The notes beneath the pieces are model-generated. The model saw only the letters and a program-made list of their open reading frames with translations. It did no database searches and was not told where the DNA came from. This document shows positions 61,796 through 64,000 of a stretch of 64,000 nucleotides of DNA, in pieces. Origin of the DNA: Polyangium spumosum (GTDB taxonomy: Bacteria > Myxococcota_A > Polyangia > Polyangiales > Polyangiaceae). Where the stretch lies: assembly GCF_009649845.1 (NCBI RefSeq), contig NZ_WJIE01000001.1, positions 1,163,054 through 1,227,053 on the forward strand, written 5' to 3'. Each line of letters opens with the position of its first letter. Position 1 is the first letter of the stretch. The translations under genes and the position numbers were made by a program.

Positions 61796-63439
61796 ATGCA
61801 CGGAATGTCGTCTCCCGTTGCCATCCTCGGTTCCAGGACCCCCTCGCAGAGCGACGTGCTCACGCCCGAAGCGCTCCAGTTCGTGGCCGATCTCACGCGC
61901 GCTTTTCGAGGGCGCATCGACGCGCTGCTCGCCCGGCGCAGGGAGCGGAGCGCTCGTTTTCTGGCAGGCGAGCGCCCCGATTTCCTCGAGGAGACGGCCG
62001 AGCTCCGCAATGACGATTGGTCCGTCGCGGCCATCCCCGACGACATCCAGGACCGGCGCGTGGAGATCACCGGGCCCGTCGACCGGAAGATGATCATCAA
62101 CGCGCTGAACTCCGGCGCGAACGTGTTCATGGCCGACTTCGAGGACGCGACGTCGCCGACGTTCGCAAACCTCGTCGAAGGGCAAAAAAATCTCGCGGAC
62201 GCGGCGCGTGGATCGATCGGCTACGTCGATCCCACGTCGGGCAAGTCGTACACGCTCGGCGAGCGCACGGCCGTGCTCTTCGTTCGCCCGCGTGGCCTGC
62301 ACCTGCCGGAGAGACACGTGCTCGTGGACGGAGAGCCCGTCCCCGGCTCGCTCTTCGATTTCGGCCTCTACTTCTTCCACAACGCCCGCGCCCTCGTGGA
62401 GCGCGGCAAGCGCCCCTATTTCTACCTGCCGAAGCTCGAGAGCCACCTCGAGGCGCGCCTCTGGAACGACGTCTTCCTGCGCGCGCAGGCCGAGCTGGAT
62501 CTGCCGCCCGGCACCATCCGCGCCACCGTGCTCGTCGAGACGCTGCCCGCCGCGTTCGAGATGGACGAGATCCTCTACGAGCTACGCGAGCACTCGGCCG
62601 GCCTGAACTGCGGGCGCTGGGACTACATCTTCAGCTTCATCAAGAAGCTCGGCGCCGACCCCGCGTTCATCCTGCCCGACCGCGGCCTGATCACGATGGA
62701 TCGGCCGTTCTTGAAGGCCTACACGGACCTCGTCGTGAAGACCTGCCACCGCCGAGGCGCGCACGCGATGGGCGGAATGGCGGCGCAGATCCCGATCAAG
62801 GGCGACGAGGAGCGGAGCCGCGCCGCCCTGGACAAGGTGCGGGCGGACAAACTCCGCGAAGTGCACGCAGGCCACGATGGCACGTGGGTCGCACACCCGG
62901 GGCTCGTGCCGATCGCGCGCGCCATGTTCGACGCACACATGGACGGCCCGAACCAGCTCCACGTGAAGCGCGAGGACGTGGACGTACACGCGGGGGATCT
63001 CCTGCGTGTCCCCGACGGCCCGCGCACCGAGGCGGGCCTGCGGCACAACATCAAGGTCGGCATCCTCTACATCGAGGCCTGGCTGCGCGGCGTCGGCTGC
63101 GTGCCGCTCTACGACCTCATGGAGGACGCCGCGACGGCCGAGATCTGCCGCGCGCAGGTCTGGCAGTGGCAACACCACGGCGTGTCCGTCGAGGGCGCGC
63201 CGCTCGATCCCAAGCGGCTCGTCCGGACGATCGAGGAGACGATGGAAGAGCTCGCGAAAGAGCGCGGCGCCGAGGCGTTCGCCCACGGGCGCTTCGACGA
63301 GGCGCGCGAGCTCTTCACCACGCTCGCCACGTCGGACGAGCTCGAGGAGTTCCTCACGTTGCCTGCGTACGAACGTCTCCTCGCCCTTTCATCCACGTCG
63401 GCGGGGGACACCAAGAAGGCGCCCGAAGCCGCCGCATGA
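61796..63439 (+). CDS. aceB: Malate synthase A
   Basis: Condenses glyoxylate and acetyl-CoA to malate, the second glyoxylate-shunt enzyme. 547 residues from ATG 61796 (GGAG 8 bases upstream; the frame opens further up only at TTG). It has the malate-synthase signature NCGRWDYIFSFIKKLG and the catalytic/metal block VLVETLPAAFEMDEILYELR. ANVFMADFEDATSPTF and YLPKLESHLEARLWND are further class-A marks. aceA follows 21 bases downstream. The upstream regulator is of the RamB/ScfR class. Confidence 0.97.
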   Translation: MHGMSSPVAILGSRTPSQSDVLTPEALQFVADLTRAFRGRIDALLARRRERSARFLAGERPDFLEETAELRNDDWSVAAIPDDIQDRRVEITGPVDRKMIINALNSGANVFMADFEDATSPTFANLVEGQKNLADAARGSIGYVDPTSGKSYTLGERTAVLFVRPRGLHLPERHVLVDGEPVPGSLFDFGLYFFHNARALVERGKRPYFYLPKLESHLEARLWNDVFLRAQAELDLPPGTIRATVLVETLPAAFEMDEILYELREHSAGLNCGRWDYIFSFIKKLGADPAFILPDRGLITMDRPFLKAYTDLVVKTCHRRGAHAMGGMAAQIPIKGDEERSRAALDKVRADKLREVHAGHDGTWVAHPGLVPIARAMFDAHMDGPNQLHVKREDVDVHAGDLLRVPDGPRTEAGLRHNIKVGILYIEAWLRGVGCVPLYDLMEDAATAEICRAQVWQWQHHGVSVEGAPLDPKRLVRTIEETMEELAKERGAEAFAHGRFDEARELFTTLATSDELEEFLTLPAYERLLALSSTSAGDTKKAPEAAA

Positions 63440-63460
63440 ACCTCTGAAGGAGTGAGTCCC

Positions 63461-64000
63461 ATGTCCGTCGCGTATCCGCTGCCCATTCGCCCGTCTGCCG
63501 CCGAAGGAAACGGCCTCGTGCCGAACCGCTGGCAAGGCATCGTCCGCCCCTACACGGAGGCCGACGTCGAGCGCCTGCGCGGCTCGTTCCACATCGAGCA
63601 CACGATCGCGAAGCTCGGCGCGCAGCGGCTCTGGGAGCTCTTGCACACCGAGGACTACGTCGCGGCGCTCGGCGCCCTGACGGGCAACCAGGCGATGCAG
63701 CAGGTGCGCGCGGGCCTGAAGGCGATCTACCTGAGCGGCTGGCAGGTCGCGGCCGACGCGAACCTCGCGGGCGAGATGTACCCGGATCAGAGCCTCTACC
63801 CGGCGAACAGCGTCCCGATGGTGGTGCGCCGGATCAACCAGGCGCTCCTGCGCGCCGACCAGATCGAGCACGCCGAGGGCAAACGGGAGCGGCACTGGCT
63901 CGCGCCGATCATGGCCGACGCCGAGGCCGGCTTCGGCGGACCGCTGAACGCCTTCGAGCTGATGAAGGCGATGATCGAGGCCGGCGCCTCGGGCGTGCAC
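63461..64000 (+). CDS. aceA: Isocitrate lyase, 3' end cut by window edge
   Basis: Splits isocitrate into succinate and glyoxylate, the first glyoxylate-shunt step. 180 codons are present from ATG 63461 (AAGGAG 7-12 bases upstream), about 40 percent of the usual length. Diagnostic stretches include [21 protein letters not shown] with WQVAADAN next, [13 protein letters not shown], and [13 protein letters not shown] with the Mg-binding Asp. The active-site Cys motif KKCGH would lie beyond the window. Only 21 bases separate it from aceB, so the two form an operon. Confidence 0.96.
   Translation, partial: MSVAYPLPIRPSAAEGNGLVPNRWQGIVRPYTEADVERLRGSFHIEHTIAKLGAQRLWELLHTEDYVAALGALTGNQAMQQVRAGLKAIYLSGWQVAADANLAGEMYPDQSLYPANSVPMVVRRINQALLRADQIEHAEGKRERHWLAPIMADAEAGFGGPLNAFELMKAMIEAGASGVH

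Overview
The window looks like a chromosomal segment of a large-genome myxobacterium, probably a Polyangiales/Sorangium-type organism. It is very GC-rich with strong third-position GC. It is full of exported lipoproteins and myxobacterial family types: IgGFc-binding-like proteins, IPT/TIG proteins, Cys-rich lipoproteins and OmpA with thrombospondin type-3 calcium repeats. It also has a KaiC-like ATPase and a PilZ protein. I count 52 protein genes, two of them cut by the window edges. I see no tRNA, rRNA, insertion sequence, prophage or CRISPR array. The organism assignment is inference from gene content; no 16S is present.

Layout. 1-5.1 kb: glycogen synthase (cut at the left edge), an RluA-type pseudouridine synthase, a small membrane protein, and a two-gene unit of a zinc-finger ParA-like ATPase with a ribbon-helix-helix partner. 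5.3-13.9 kb: purH, then lon, clpX, clpP and tig, all on the minus strand, with clear terminators and a good clpX promoter. 14.4-16.7 kb: chromosomal parA-parB and a small VTT-type membrane protein. 16.7-21.3 kb: a minus-strand unit cheR > glnD > TPR lipoprotein, in which each junction is a 4-base ATGA overlap. 21.6-27.7 kb: envelope functions (Pro-rich exported protein, lipid A-type acyltransferase, lone MlaF-type ATPase, polysaccharide deacetylase) and the rpsB-tsf operon with a well-formed promoter. 28.0-30.3 kb: double-domain KaiC-like ATPase, single-domain receiver and PilZ protein in a row.

30.4-38.2 kb: a block of extracytoplasmic proteins around the most surprising gene here. That gene encodes a single-chain EutB-EutC ethanolamine ammonia-lyase carrying a twin-arginine signal and a lipobox. 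38.3-47.6 kb: a membrane-embedded spermidine-synthase-like protein, an OmpA/metalloprotease pair, a second IgGFc-like lipoprotein and a rubredoxin too short for usual gene-length cut-offs. 47.7-50.3 kb: a nucleotide-sugar dehydratase/aminotransferase pair and a small lipoprotein. 50.5-60.1 kb: metabolic and housekeeping genes (EEP phosphatase, PaaG-like crotonase, mazG, azoreductase, rlmN, accC, phosphohexomutase) with an RsbT-like protein. 60.2-64 kb: a glyoxylate-shunt locus, with a RamB/ScfR-type regulator divergent from aceB and aceA (cut at the right edge), sharing a control region rich in repeats.

The gene groups that most likely work together are: purine synthesis and proteostasis (5.3-13.5 kb), chromosome segregation (14.4-16.1 kb), KaiC/receiver/PilZ signalling, the cell-surface lipoprotein block around EutBC, and acetate or fatty-acid use through the glyoxylate shunt with its own regulator.
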